Below are positions 23,827 through 31,847 of a stretch of DNA of 46,330 nucleotides, piece by piece. A program made the position numbers and the translations under genes. The notes under the pieces are model-generated. The model was given only the letters and a program-made list of their open reading frames with translations, did not search any database and was not told the origin of the DNA. Source of the DNA: an uncultured Ruminococcus sp. (GTDB lineage: Bacteria > Bacillota > Clostridia > Oscillospirales > Acutalibacteraceae); contig CACYPV010000030.1 of assembly GCA_902776375.1 (NCBI GenBank), positions 1 through 46,330 of the forward strand. The letters run 5' to 3'. Positions within the stretch are counted from its first letter, which is position 1. Every line of letters starts with the position of its first letter.

Positions 23827-23889
23827 ATGACGCTGATTTTAAAAACGCTGACTAACGCAAATATAAATATGGAGCGAATGCTTAGGTAA
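23827..23889 (+). CDS. possible 20-aa leader peptide before metY
   Basis: AAAGGAGACG precedes an ATG that opens 20 codons (MTLILKTLTNANINMERMLR), then a stop, 69 bases before metY. It contains no Cys codon; two Met codons lie near its end. GGTAA at its stop can pair with TTACC just before the metY ATG. It may control metY translation, but the logic is less clear than at the Cys leaders. Confidence 0.45.
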   Translation: MTLILKTLTNANINMERMLR

Positions 23890-23958
23890 CCGCATTGACC
23901 CGTTTGTTTTATCACTACATGTATTAACTATATTAAATTAAAGAAAGAGGTATTTACC

Positions 23959-25239
23959 ATGTCAGAATATAAATTTGAAACCTTACAGCTTCACGTAGGA
24001 CAGGAACAGGCAGACCCCGCAAGCGACGCTCGCGCGGTGCCGATTTACGCAACCACATCATACGTATTCCACAACGCCCAGCATGCCGCCGACCGTTTCG
24101 GTCTTGCCGACGCAGGCAACATCTACGGCAGACTTACCAACTCCACGCAGGGAGTGTTTGAAGATAGGATCGCGGCTCTCGAGGGCGGCGTAGCAGGCTT
24201 GGCGTTAGCTTCCGGTGCGGCGGCGATCACTTACACGATCCAGGCTCTCGCAACTCAGGGTGAGCACATCGTCGCACAAAAGACCATTTACGGCGGCTCC
24301 GCCAACCTGCTGGCGCATACCTTACCGCTGTACGGCATTGAGACCACCTTCGTCGACATTCACAACCTCGAGGAGGTCACGGCGGCTATCCAGCCCAACA
24401 CCAAGGCGATCTACATCGAGACCCTCGGCAACCCGAACAGCGATATCCCCGACATCGACGCGCTCGCCGAGATCGCTCACGCACACGGACTTCCGCTCGT
24501 TATTGACAACACCTTCGGCACTCCGTATCTTATCAGACCGATCGAACACGGCGCAGACATCGTCGTTCACTCAGCGACTAAATTCATCGGCGGTCACGGC
24601 ACCACCCTCGGCGGCGTGATCGTAGACGGAGGCACCTTCGACTGGGCAGCCTCGGGCAGATATCCGTGGATCTCCGAGCCGAACCCCAGCTATCACGGCG
24701 TGAAGTTCACCGACGCCGCAGGAAAAGCCGCGTTTGCGGTTTATATCCGCGCCATCCTGCTCAGAGATACCGGCGCGACGATCTCTCCCTTTGCCGCTTT
24801 CCTGCTCCTGCAGGGAACAGAGACGCTTTCGCTCCGTCTCGAACGCCACGCGGAGAACACCAAGAAGGTGCTCGATTATCTCGTAAAGCATCCGCTTGTC
24901 GAAAAGGTTTATCACCCCTCGCTCGCAGACCATCCCGACCATGAGCTTTATAAAAAGTATTTCCCCAACGGCGGCGGTTCGATCTTTACGTTTGATATCA
25001 AGGGCGGCAAGGAGGAGGCGTTCCGCTTCATCGACGGCTTAAAGATATTCTCGCTGCTCGCGAATGTCGCGGACGTGAAATCCCTCGTTATACACCCTGC
25101 CACCACGACCCACTCACAGCTCACCGACGAGGAGCTTGACGCGGCAGGAATCCACCAAAACACCATCCGCCTCTCCATCGGTACGGAGCACATCGACGAC
25201 ATCATCGCCGATCTGGAAAACGGCTTCGCCGCTGTATAA
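23959..25239 (+). CDS. metY: O-acetylhomoserine sulfhydrylase
   Basis: This 426-aa PLP enzyme makes homocysteine from O-acetylhomoserine and sulfide. Length and motifs fit MetY: YGRLTNST, SGAAAITYT, ETLGNPNSDIPDI and the PLP lysine K208 in HSATKFIGGHG. AAAGAGGT precedes the ATG. It stands alone between its own promoter and the terminator at 25269. Confidence 0.95.
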   Translation: MSEYKFETLQLHVGQEQADPASDARAVPIYATTSYVFHNAQHAADRFGLADAGNIYGRLTNSTQGVFEDRIAALEGGVAGLALASGAAAITYTIQALATQGEHIVAQKTIYGGSANLLAHTLPLYGIETTFVDIHNLEEVTAAIQPNTKAIYIETLGNPNSDIPDIDALAEIAHAHGLPLVIDNTFGTPYLIRPIEHGADIVVHSATKFIGGHGTTLGGVIVDGGTFDWAASGRYPWISEPNPSYHGVKFTDAAGKAAFAVYIRAILLRDTGATISPFAAFLLLQGTETLSLRLERHAENTKKVLDYLVKHPLVEKVYHPSLADHPDHELYKKYFPNGGGSIFTFDIKGGKEEAFRFIDGLKIFSLLANVADVKSLVIHPATTTHSQLTDEELDAAGIHQNTIRLSIGTEHIDDIIADLENGFAAV

Positions 25240-25268
25240 GCCCTTACCGAGTTAAAGAATAATAAATA

Positions 25269-25321
25269 GGGAACCTTCCGGCAATACAGCGTCAAAACGC
25301 AGTTTTGGGAGGTTTCCTTTT
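25269..25321 (+). terminator. metY terminator
   Basis: GGGAACCTTCC (25269-25279) pairs with GGGAGGTTTCC (25307-25317), eleven pairs with two G-U, then Ts. The loop is long (27 bases). Confidence 0.65.
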
Positions 25322-25337
25322 CTATTTGATGTGTATA

Positions 25338-25386
25338 TTGACAATCAGATTTCGATATTATATAATTGACCTACTGTGTCAATAGT
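25338..25386 (+). promoter_or_regulatory. gshA operon promoter with CCTA-N9-TAGT operator
   Basis: TTGACA (25338-25343) and TATAAT (25361-25366), both consensus, are 17 bases apart. CCTA-N9-TAGT (25370-25386) lies over the expected transcription start. Its inner sequence GTGTCAA matches the nifS operator. Confidence 0.8.
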
Positions 25387-25412
25387 TAATTGTATTTGTT
25401 TGGAGGAAAAGC

Positions 25413-26630
25413 ATGCTTCTCTGCTTCAACAATTCATATATAAACCGGCTTGCGCAGACGGCTGAGTTCGGTATCGAGCGCGAGAGCCTGCGCGTCACCT
25501 CTGACGGTAAACTTGCGCAGACAAAGCACCCCTTTGTCGGTGATCCGCATATCGACCGCGATTTCTGTGAAAATCAGGTTGAGATTATCGGCGACGTTTT
25601 CAACGATCCTGCCGACCTGATCTGCCAGCTCGGTGGTCTGCTCAATGAGATAGACGTTGAGCTTGTCAAAAACAACGAGTTGCTCTGGGCGTTTTCCAAT
25701 CCACCGAAATTCGATTCGGAGGATGAAATACCCGTCGCCCGGTTCCACGGCGCACAGCGCGGTAAGTCGGAATACCGTTACTATCTCGCGGAAAAATACG
25801 GAAAAACAAAAATGTTGTTTTCAGGAATCCATCTTAACATTTCCTTTACCGAGAGCCTGCTGCAAGCCGCTTTTCAAGAGAGCGGCGCTGAGATATACAC
25901 CGCATTTAAGAATGATTTTTACCTGCGCCTCGCAAAACGCCTGACGCAGTATGCGTGGCTGGCGGTTTATCTCACCGCTGCAAGCCCTGTCGCGGACGCT
26001 TCTCTCGGCATCAAAAGCAACGTTTATTCCTCGATCCGCTGTTCGGAGCACGGCTACTGGAACCGATTTACGCCCATCCTCGACTATTCAAGCCTGAAAA
26101 AATATATCCGCAGTATCGCACGCTATATCGTAAACGGCGACCTGAAAGCCGCTTCCGAGTTGTATTATCCCGTCCGTGTTAAGCCGCGCGGCGTAAACAG
26201 CTTGGAAACGCTCTTACATAACGGCGTGAACCATTTGGAGCTGCGCGTCCTCGACGTCAATCCGTTGACGCGCACGGGCATTTTTTCAGAGGATATCCGC
26301 TTTATCCACCTGCTTCTGCTCTGGCTTTCAAGTCTGCCCGAATTTGATTTTGACGAAGAAAAGCAGATACAGTCGATAGCGGACGTCAAAGCCGCCGCCG
26401 TTTTCGGCAATGCGGAAATCAAGCGGAGAGCCAAAGAAACGCTTGAGGAAATCAAACGCTTTACCCGGCAATATTTCCCGCATTTTTTGCCCGTCATCAA
26501 CTATCAGCTCAATAAACTGACCGACGGCAATAGCTACGCCGAGATCGTCAGCCGCAAATTTACCGATGGCTACATGAAAAAAGGTATTGCGCTTGCAAGG
26601 CGGTACCAAGGAGGTGAGCGCAGTGTGTGA
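25413..26630 (+). CDS. gshA: glutamate-cysteine ligase (GshA/GshF-N type)
   Basis: This 405-aa ATP-dependent ligase joins the gamma-carboxyl of glutamate to cysteine. The N-terminus FGIERESLRVTSDGKLAQT is the family hallmark, followed by DFCENQVEIIG, HLNISF and, near 270, NHLELRVLDVNPL. It lacks the C-terminal ATP-grasp domain of bifunctional GshF, and no glutathione synthetase gene is in the window, so the product may stop at gamma-glutamylcysteine. TTTGGAGG precedes the ATG, and its last codons overlap the amidotransferase gene. Confidence 0.9.
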   Translation: MLLCFNNSYINRLAQTAEFGIERESLRVTSDGKLAQTKHPFVGDPHIDRDFCENQVEIIGDVFNDPADLICQLGGLLNEIDVELVKNNELLWAFSNPPKFDSEDEIPVARFHGAQRGKSEYRYYLAEKYGKTKMLFSGIHLNISFTESLLQAAFQESGAEIYTAFKNDFYLRLAKRLTQYAWLAVYLTAASPVADASLGIKSNVYSSIRCSEHGYWNRFTPILDYSSLKKYIRSIARYIVNGDLKAASELYYPVRVKPRGVNSLETLLHNGVNHLELRVLDVNPLTRTGIFSEDIRFIHLLLLWLSSLPEFDFDEEKQIQSIADVKAAAVFGNAEIKRRAKETLEEIKRFTRQYFPHFLPVINYQLNKLTDGNSYAEIVSRKFTDGYMKKGIALARRYQGGERSV

Positions 26631-27396
26631 GTTATTCGGCGTTTCCGCACGAGATGATTTTTATGCTAACAACTACCTGAAAGCCTTTTACGCCCACAGC
26701 GATTTTCATCCGCACGGCTGGGGCTTAGCCTGCGTTTCACGAAACAGCGCGCTTGTGGAAAAGGAGAGCGTCAAAGCCTCCGAAAGCAACTATCTGCGCG
26801 AGAGGTTATCTCAGCCGATCACCGAAAAGCTCCTGCTCGCGCACATTCGCTATGCCACCATCGGTAACGTTGAGTACAAAAACTGCCATCCGTTCACGGG
26901 AAAAGACTGCACGGGACGGCGCTGGACGCTCATTCACAACGGCACGATCTTCGATTATCCCGCGCTGTATCCCTACCTCAAAACACAAAAGGGCGACACC
27001 GACAGCGAGCGCGTTTTCCTCTATCTTTTGGATAAGCTAAAAGAGGCGACGTGCAAAAACGGCGCAAGGCTGCATTTTGAAGAACGCTTCCGGCTGTTTG
27101 AAGAGATCATCTGCGATATGTCAAGGGGCAACAAGCTCAACCTGCTCTTTGCCGACGGCAAATACCTGTATGCGCACACCAACTGTAAGGGTACGATGCA
27201 TTATCTTGAAAAGGAAGGCGTAGCGTTCGTTTCCACACAGCCTCTTACCGGTGAAAACTGGCGGCTTGCACCCTTCTGTCAGCTTCTTGCGTTCAGTAAG
27301 GGTAAGCTGATCAAAATAGGAACCGAACATCAGCACGAATATATCCAAAGCGAGGAAGAGATGAAGCTGATCTATCAAATCTTCGCCAACCTATAA
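26623..27396 (+). CDS. class II glutamine amidotransferase (EgtC/YafJ-like)
   Basis: This 257-aa Ntn-hydrolase needs an N-terminal cysteine. The GTG at 26623 follows a perfect AAGGAGGTGA and places Cys at position 2 (CELFGVSA), so that start is strongly favoured over the ATG at 26587. Further motifs are HPHGWGLA, AHIRYATIG, NCHPFTG and HNGTIFDY. In ergothioneine synthesis a related enzyme, EgtC, removes a gamma-glutamyl group from a thiol intermediate. Here it lies between two gamma-glutamylcysteine ligases and overlaps the first, so hydrolysis or transfer of a gamma-glutamyl group is likely. The substrate is unknown. Confidence 0.88.
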   Translation: MCELFGVSARDDFYANNYLKAFYAHSDFHPHGWGLACVSRNSALVEKESVKASESNYLRERLSQPITEKLLLAHIRYATIGNVEYKNCHPFTGKDCTGRRWTLIHNGTIFDYPALYPYLKTQKGDTDSERVFLYLLDKLKEATCKNGARLHFEERFRLFEEIICDMSRGNKLNLLFADGKYLYAHTNCKGTMHYLEKEGVAFVSTQPLTGENWRLAPFCQLLAFSKGKLIKIGTEHQHEYIQSEEEMKLIYQIFANL

Positions 27397-27415
27397 GGGC
27401 ATCTAAGGTGAGAAC

Positions 27416-28801
27416 ATGACCAAAGAAGAAATAATGGACCGTCTGTATGACCGCTTTATTCGACCGACCGAACAAAAAAGAGAGAGCTTTATCGGCGTGG
27501 AGATCGAGATGCCGATCGTCAACCTCAACCATGAAGCGGTGGACTTTGCCGTGGTGCATCAGCTGACCGCGGCTTTTCTGAAAGCCTTTGACTTCACTGC
27601 GACGGGCTTCGACGAGGAGGGGCACGTCTATTCCGCCGTCAACAGCACGTTCGGCGACGTGTTTTCCTACGACTGCTCCTACAATAATATGGAGTTTTCA
27701 TTCGGCAAGGAAACAGATCTGCAAGCAATCCACGATCGCTTCAAGCTGTATTACGGCTTTGTACAGGATTTTTTCAAGCCGCACCACTACACGCTGACGG
27801 GAATGGGGATCAACCCCAACCGAAAGCTGAATCACAATATCCCGATTGAAAACGGCAGGTACAAAATGCTGTTCAACCACCTGTCGTCATTTTCCAAATA
27901 CTTTTACATTCCCATGTTCTTCCACCGCTATCCGCAGTTCGGAATGTTCTCGAGCGCGTCGCAGGTACAGCTCGATGTGGATCATGACTCGCTGCCCGAG
28001 ATCATCGACACCTTCAACAAGTTAGAGCCGATCAAGGCGCTGCTGTTCGCAAATTCCGTGCTGCTCGGCGAGAACGAGGACTTGCTCTGCTGCCGCGATA
28101 TGCTCTGGAAGAACAGCACTCACGGAATCAATCCGCACAACGTCGGAATGTACGACTGTGACATCCAAACGACCGAGGACATTTTAAATTACATATCCAC
28201 TACGAGCATTTATTGTGTGGAGAGAAACGGCAAATACCTCAACTTTCCGCCGGTCAATATTTTGGAGTATTTCACGCGCGACAAGTTGACGGGAGAATAC
28301 ACGGAAAACGGCGAGCATATTTTGATGGAATTTCAGCCGCAGCCCGACGATATCGCCTATTTGCGCACCTTTAAGTTTGAGGATCTGACCTACCGCGGTA
28401 CGATTGAATACCGCAGCGCCTGCTGTCAGCCGATCGGCGACGTGATGACCGTTGCCGCCTTCCATCTCGGTCTGCAAGGCAAGGTTAAAGAGCTGCGGAA
28501 ATTGCTTGACAGTGATGTTTCTCTATATCACCATGGCTACAACGCCGCCGAACTTAGAAAACAGCTTGTCCGTAAGGAACTGCCGTCCACTGTTGACAGG
28601 GACGCGCTGTATGACCTTGTATCAAAGGTTCTCGACCTCTGCCGCGAGGGACTATCCGAGAGAGGACGGGGCGAGGAAAAATATCTGGAACCGCTTTATA
28701 AAAGAACCGAAAACCGCACCAATCCTGCAAAGGAAATGCTCCGCCGGCTGCAAAACGGCGAGAGCATAGAAACCATAATAAAGAGCTATGCCGAGGTGTA
28801 A
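27416..28801 (+). CDS. second glutamate-cysteine ligase-like enzyme (GCS2/EgtA type)
   Basis: This 461-aa protein belongs to the GCS2/plant-like glutamate-cysteine ligase superfamily rather than the GshA type upstream. Evidence is FIGVEIEMPIVNLNHEAVDF near residue 25, YNNMEFSFGK, QVQLDVDHDS and TIEYRSACCQPIGD near 340. It would ligate glutamate, gamma-linked, to an amine or to cysteine. It starts 19 bases after the amidotransferase, in one operon with gshA and cysE. Two unrelated ligases of the same reaction class in one operon are unusual and suggest two different acceptors. Confidence 0.82.
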   Translation: MTKEEIMDRLYDRFIRPTEQKRESFIGVEIEMPIVNLNHEAVDFAVVHQLTAAFLKAFDFTATGFDEEGHVYSAVNSTFGDVFSYDCSYNNMEFSFGKETDLQAIHDRFKLYYGFVQDFFKPHHYTLTGMGINPNRKLNHNIPIENGRYKMLFNHLSSFSKYFYIPMFFHRYPQFGMFSSASQVQLDVDHDSLPEIIDTFNKLEPIKALLFANSVLLGENEDLLCCRDMLWKNSTHGINPHNVGMYDCDIQTTEDILNYISTTSIYCVERNGKYLNFPPVNILEYFTRDKLTGEYTENGEHILMEFQPQPDDIAYLRTFKFEDLTYRGTIEYRSACCQPIGDVMTVAAFHLGLQGKVKELRKLLDSDVSLYHHGYNAAELRKQLVRKELPSTVDRDALYDLVSKVLDLCREGLSERGRGEEKYLEPLYKRTENRTNPAKEMLRRLQNGESIETIIKSYAEV

Positions 28802-28805
28802 TCCT

Positions 28806-29762
28806 ATGAATGAGATACAATCAAAAATAACCTGTCTGACCGAAAAACTGATGGCAGACTACGGTAAGGGCAGAGTGATCGATGAGATAAAGATGTTCGA
28901 CTATCCTGACAGGGCGGTGATTATCGACCTGCTTGAAAAGCTAAAGATCATCATTTATCCCGGCTATCACCGCAACGGCAATTACCGCACCTACACGGTC
29001 AAAAACAATATTTCCATTCTGCTCGAGGATATTATTTACAACCTGACGAAGCAGATTGCTGTCGTTCTGAAATACGCGCCGCAACACCAAAACCCTGACA
29101 ACGACGTGCGCGAAGCGGAAGCGGAGAGAATCACCTTTGCATTTCTCGACAAAATCCCGAAAATCAGGGAGTACATCGAAACCGACATTCAGGCGTTCTA
29201 TGACGGAGACCCCGCCGCCTATAACAAGGACGAGATCATTTGCACCTATCCGGGCTTGTACGCGATTTTTACCGCAAGGATCGCCCATGAGCTGTTTTTG
29301 CTTGAAGTCCCGCTGATACCGCGCATCATGACCGAGCACGCGCACAGCCTGACCGGTATCGACATACATCCGGGTACGACGATCGGTAAGTACTTCTTCA
29401 TTGACCACGGTACAGGCATCGTTATCGGTGAAACGACCGTGATCGGCAACAATGTCAAGGTCTATCAGGGAGTGACGCTCGGCGCACTGTCTACCCGGGG
29501 CGGTCAGAATCTGCGAGGCAAAAAGCGCCACCCGACCATTCATGACAACGTGACGATCTATTCGGGCGCGTCTATTCTCGGCGGCGATACCGTCATCGGT
29601 AAAAACGTCGTCATCGGCGGCAACGCCTTCATCACAAGCTCCATTCCCGAGGGCGCAAGAGTCAGCGTAAAGAGTCAGGAGCTGATGTACAACTACGACT
29701 CCAAGCATCCCGTCGAGCGTAAGGACGTTGAATTGGATGAAACATGGTTTTATATGATATAA
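28806..29762 (+). CDS. cysE: serine O-acetyltransferase
   Basis: This 318-aa enzyme makes O-acetylserine, the CysK substrate. The N-terminal helical SAT domain spans about 30-180. The left-handed helix contains IDIHPGTTIGKYFFIDHGTG, VIGETTVIGNNVKVYQGVTL and GAKRHPTI-like KKRHPTIHDNV. It is longer than E. coli CysE, matching the long clostridial type. The ATG at 28806 follows GAGGTG, four bases after the previous stop; an upstream ATG at 28788 overlaps that gene and is rejected. Confidence 0.95.
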   Translation: MNEIQSKITCLTEKLMADYGKGRVIDEIKMFDYPDRAVIIDLLEKLKIIIYPGYHRNGNYRTYTVKNNISILLEDIIYNLTKQIAVVLKYAPQHQNPDNDVREAEAERITFAFLDKIPKIREYIETDIQAFYDGDPAAYNKDEIICTYPGLYAIFTARIAHELFLLEVPLIPRIMTEHAHSLTGIDIHPGTTIGKYFFIDHGTGIVIGETTVIGNNVKVYQGVTLGALSTRGGQNLRGKKRHPTIHDNVTIYSGASILGGDTVIGKNVVIGGNAFITSSIPEGARVSVKSQELMYNYDSKHPVERKDVELDETWFYMI

Positions 29763-29780
29763 ATTCCAACAGGTAAGAAA

Positions 29781-30002
29781 ATGAAAGCTTTATCCATACA
29801 GGAATTTGTTGAATTAAGGAATCAGAGCCGCGACCGCTTTGGCGTTGAGCTTCATTTGCACGATCATTGCTCTTCGCAGTATTTTTCGGCAGACGGCAAG
29901 ACCTTTGACGGAGAATATATGGAGCTTTTGACCGATTTTCTCAGCAAGAAAAACCTCGGTGCGCAGATTTCCGACGACAAAACCGGCATATTGATTGTAT
30001 AG
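29781..30002 (+). CDS. RDAC-like small protein
   Basis: This 73-aa protein contains RNQSRDRFGVELHLHDHCSS, which resembles the small RDAC family seen beside sulfur-assimilation genes in anaerobes, though the eponymous Ala-Cys is here Arg-Phe. The HLHDHC motif could bind metal. It starts 18 bases after cysE. The role is unknown; membership in the cysteine operon suggests sulfur handling. The family assignment is from memory and moderate. Confidence 0.6.
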   Translation: MKALSIQEFVELRNQSRDRFGVELHLHDHCSSQYFSADGKTFDGEYMELLTDFLSKKNLGAQISDDKTGILIV

Positions 30003-30021
30003 TCATCAAAGAGGTAATCTT

Positions 30022-30237
30022 ATGAAATCAATTTTAATCAAAGATACAACCAGAGAAGAACGCGAACAAATCGTTAAGCAGTCTTTATGGGGCAGCTGCG
30101 GAGCCGAATGTGAATTCTGCTCCGGCTGCGACAATCGGGGCGGCGGAAGAATAGAAGCCTTATTTCAGCCGTATATTGACGGCGAAAAGGAAATCGCAGA
30201 AATCAACGCGGAATATACCGCGCCGTTTGTAAGATAA
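30022..30237 (+). CDS. Cys-rich small protein
   Basis: This 71-aa protein has a compact cluster, GSCGAECEFCSGCDN (residues 29-43, four Cys), within an otherwise soluble Glu-rich chain. The cluster could bind Zn or an Fe-S centre. AAAGAGGTAATC precedes the ATG at 30022. It lies between the RDAC-like and ThiS-like genes, so a sulfur-transfer role is plausible. I do not recognise the family. Confidence 0.6.
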   Translation: MKSILIKDTTREEREQIVKQSLWGSCGAECEFCSGCDNRGGGRIEALFQPYIDGEKEIAEINAEYTAPFVR

Positions 30238-30254
30238 ACAGGAGCAGATTGTTT

Positions 30255-30461
30255 ATGAAGATCATTATTTCGGGAAAAAGAAAAGAAGTGACCGATGGGC
30301 TGACTGTCGCACAACTGATCAACAGCGAAACGAACGGCAGACCGCGCTATGTTTCAGTCGTTACACGAAAAGAGCTGTTGCTTGAAGGCGGATTTAATGA
30401 CGTTGTGCTTCAAGACGGCGATACGGTTGAATTCATCTATTCGGGAGAAGAAGAATGCTAG
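30255..30461 (+). CDS. ThiS/MoaD-like protein lacking the GG tail
   Basis: This 68-aa protein has the ubiquitin-like ThiS pattern: MKIIISGKRKEVTDGLTVAQ at the start and NDVVLQDGDTVEFIYSG near the end. Sulfur carriers end in Gly-Gly, which becomes a thiocarboxylate. Here the chain ends GEEEC, so the activating enzyme could not work in the usual way. Either the tail is decayed or the C-terminal Cys has a new role. A 15-codon frame overlaps its end. GGAG lies ten bases before the ATG. Confidence 0.65.
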   Translation: MKIIISGKRKEVTDGLTVAQLINSETNGRPRYVSVVTRKELLLEGGFNDVVLQDGDTVEFIYSGEEEC

Positions 30462-30502
30462 CCGGTGAAGTGATCAAAGAATTGACGAGTTTTGAAAGAT
30501 AA
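30455..30502 (+). pseudogene. 15-codon frame, possible remnant after ThiS-like gene
   Basis: ATG at 30455 overlaps the ThiS-like stop and reads MLAGEVIKELTSFER before TAA. It resembles the first residues of a longer protein that a deletion removed; a ThiF-type partner would be expected here. Very short, low support. Confidence 0.25.
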
Positions 30503-30505
30503 ATC

Positions 30506-30545
30506 AAACAGCCGGGTGTTTCAGTTGATAAACACCCGGCTGTTT
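30506..30545 (+). terminator. terminator of the gshA-cysE-thiS operon
   Basis: AAACAGCCGGGTGTTT (30506-30521) pairs with AAACACCCGGCTGTTT (30530-30545), sixteen perfect pairs, then Ts. Confidence 0.9.
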
Positions 30546-30623
30546 TTGTACGGAATAATCGGTTTGTCAAGAGTCTATACCCGGCAATAGAAATAATATA
30601 TAACTGTGATGTCAAAAAACATC

Positions 30624-30685
30624 TTGACAAATGAAGTGAAATATGAGATAATATGTTGCAGAATAAACCTACTAAGTATATAGGT
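30624..30685 (+). promoter_or_regulatory. cysK2 promoter with ACCTA-N9-TAGGT operator
   Basis: TTGACA (30624-30629) and GATAAT (30647-30652) are 17 bases apart. The inverted repeat ACCTA-N9-TAGGT (30667-30685) lies just downstream of the expected start. It is the most symmetric member of the three-site operator set. Confidence 0.78.
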
Positions 30686-30707
30686 ATTATAGATTAGAGG
30701 AATGATT

Positions 30708-30740
30708 ATGACCCTTTTTTATCTTTTTAGGCGATGTTGA
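30708..30740 (+). CDS. 10-aa leader peptide ending in Cys
   Basis: AGAGG (30696-30700) lies seven bases before an ATG that reads MTLFYLFRRC and stops. The single Cys codon TGT (30735-30737) is the last sense codon. The stop codon TGA is the first part of TGACTC, which can pair with the ribosome site of cysK2. The arrangement is that of a translational attenuator sensing charged Cys-tRNA; the peptide itself is probably of no other use. Confidence 0.6.
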   Translation: MTLFYLFRRC

Positions 30741-30776
30741 CTCTGTTGGATATCAATATGATTTAAGAAGGAGTCA
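30738..30776 (+). promoter_or_regulatory. hairpin masking the cysK2 ribosome site
   Basis: TGACTC (30738-30743) pairs with GAGTCA (30771-30776). The 3' arm covers the AAGGAGTC ribosome site (30768-30775) of cysK2. A ribosome stalled at the Cys codon directly upstream would cover the 5' arm and free the site. Six pairs is modest, with G-U extension possible on both sides. Confidence 0.55.
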
Positions 30777-30782
30777 GTTATT

Positions 30783-31706
30783 ATGAGAACATATAAGAAA
30801 ATTACCGACTTGATCGGTAACACACCGCTTTTGGAGCTCGAAAGTATAGAAAAAAACACAGGAGCGATTGTATTCGGCAAGCTCGAATATTTTAATCCCG
30901 CCGGAAGCATTAAGGACAGGATCGCCAAGGCGATGATAGACGACGCGGAGGCTAAAGGAATATTGAAGCCGGATTCCGTTATCGTGGAGCCGACCAGCGG
31001 CAACACGGGCATCGGTCTTGCCGCCGTAGCCGCAGCGAGAGGCTATCAGGTGATTCTTACCATGCCGGAAACAATGAGCGTGGAACGCAGAAATCTTCTG
31101 AAGGCATACGGCGCGAAGGTCGTTCTGACCGAGGGTGTTAAGGGAATGAAAGGTGCTATTCAGAAAGCACAGGAGATCGCGGCTGAAAATGCGCACAGTT
31201 TTATTCCGAGCCAGTTCACGAACAACGCCAACCCCAAGGCACATTACGATACAACCGGTCCCGAAATCTGGAACGATACCGATGGCAGGATCGATATTCT
31301 TGTCGCGGGCGTCGGCACGGGAGGAACCGTTTCGGGCGTGGGCGAATATCTAAAGAATAAGAACCCTAATGTTCAGGTCGTCGCCGTGGAGCCTTCCGGC
31401 TCTCCTGTCTTGTCGGGAGAAAAGCCCGGACCGCATAAGATTCAGGGCATCGGCGCGGGGTTTGTTCCCGAAACACTCAATACCGACGTATATGATGAAG
31501 TTATTAAGGTAACGAATGAGGACGCATTCGCGACAGGCAGAACACTTGCCAAGCATGAGGGCTTGCTTGTCGGGATCTCATCGGGGGCGGCTGTTTGGGC
31601 TGCGGCTCAATTGGCAAAGCGTCCCGAAAATAAAGGAAAAATCATCGTGGCAATTTTGCCCGACACGGGAGAAAGATATCTTTCAACTCCCATGTTTTCA
31701 GAATAA
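30783..31706 (+). CDS. cysK: cysteine synthase (copy 2)
   Basis: This 307-aa O-acetylserine sulfhydrylase has the PLP lysine K44 in [19 protein letters not shown] and [10 protein letters not shown]. It is a close paralog of the copy at 21248, with [12 protein letters not shown] at the end. Unlike copy 1, it sits behind a Cys leader peptide and an operator, and the next leader begins 12 bases after its stop. Copy 1 may be the regulatory partner of CymR, and copy 2 the starvation-induced enzyme (inference). Confidence 0.95.
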   Translation: MRTYKKITDLIGNTPLLELESIEKNTGAIVFGKLEYFNPAGSIKDRIAKAMIDDAEAKGILKPDSVIVEPTSGNTGIGLAAVAAARGYQVILTMPETMSVERRNLLKAYGAKVVLTEGVKGMKGAIQKAQEIAAENAHSFIPSQFTNNANPKAHYDTTGPEIWNDTDGRIDILVAGVGTGGTVSGVGEYLKNKNPNVQVVAVEPSGSPVLSGEKPGPHKIQGIGAGFVPETLNTDVYDEVIKVTNEDAFATGRTLAKHEGLLVGISSGAAVWAAAQLAKRPENKGKIIVAILPDTGERYLSTPMFSE

Positions 31707-31718
31707 GAGGTACAAAAA

Positions 31719-31847
31719 ATGATTATCAACAGCAATGCAAAGTTCAATACTGTTTATACCGAAGTCGGCGTAATTGGCTTCGGCAGCATTGCTGCGCCCT
31801 TCTGCGCCCGTTGTATGTGTTGTGTTGTGAACACAGGCGGCAGTTAA
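31719..31847 (+). CDS. 42-aa Cys-rich leader peptide
   Basis: AGAGG precedes the ATG by eight bases. The 42-codon frame has its only cysteines clustered at 29, 32, 34 and 35 (FCARCMCCVV), near the end. The stop (31845-31847) lies just after the ACAGGCGG segment (31833-31840) that forms one arm of an antiterminator. Clustered regulated codons close to an antiterminator arm are the hallmark of amino-acid attenuators such as trp and his. No function of the peptide itself is expected. Confidence 0.72.
   Translation: MIINSNAKFNTVYTEVGVIGFGSIAAPFCARCMCCVVNTGGS

Noticed and set aside
25370-25386. CTATTGACA on the minus strand as a divergent promoter
   Set aside because: It has no downstream gene on that strand and is better explained as the shared operator.
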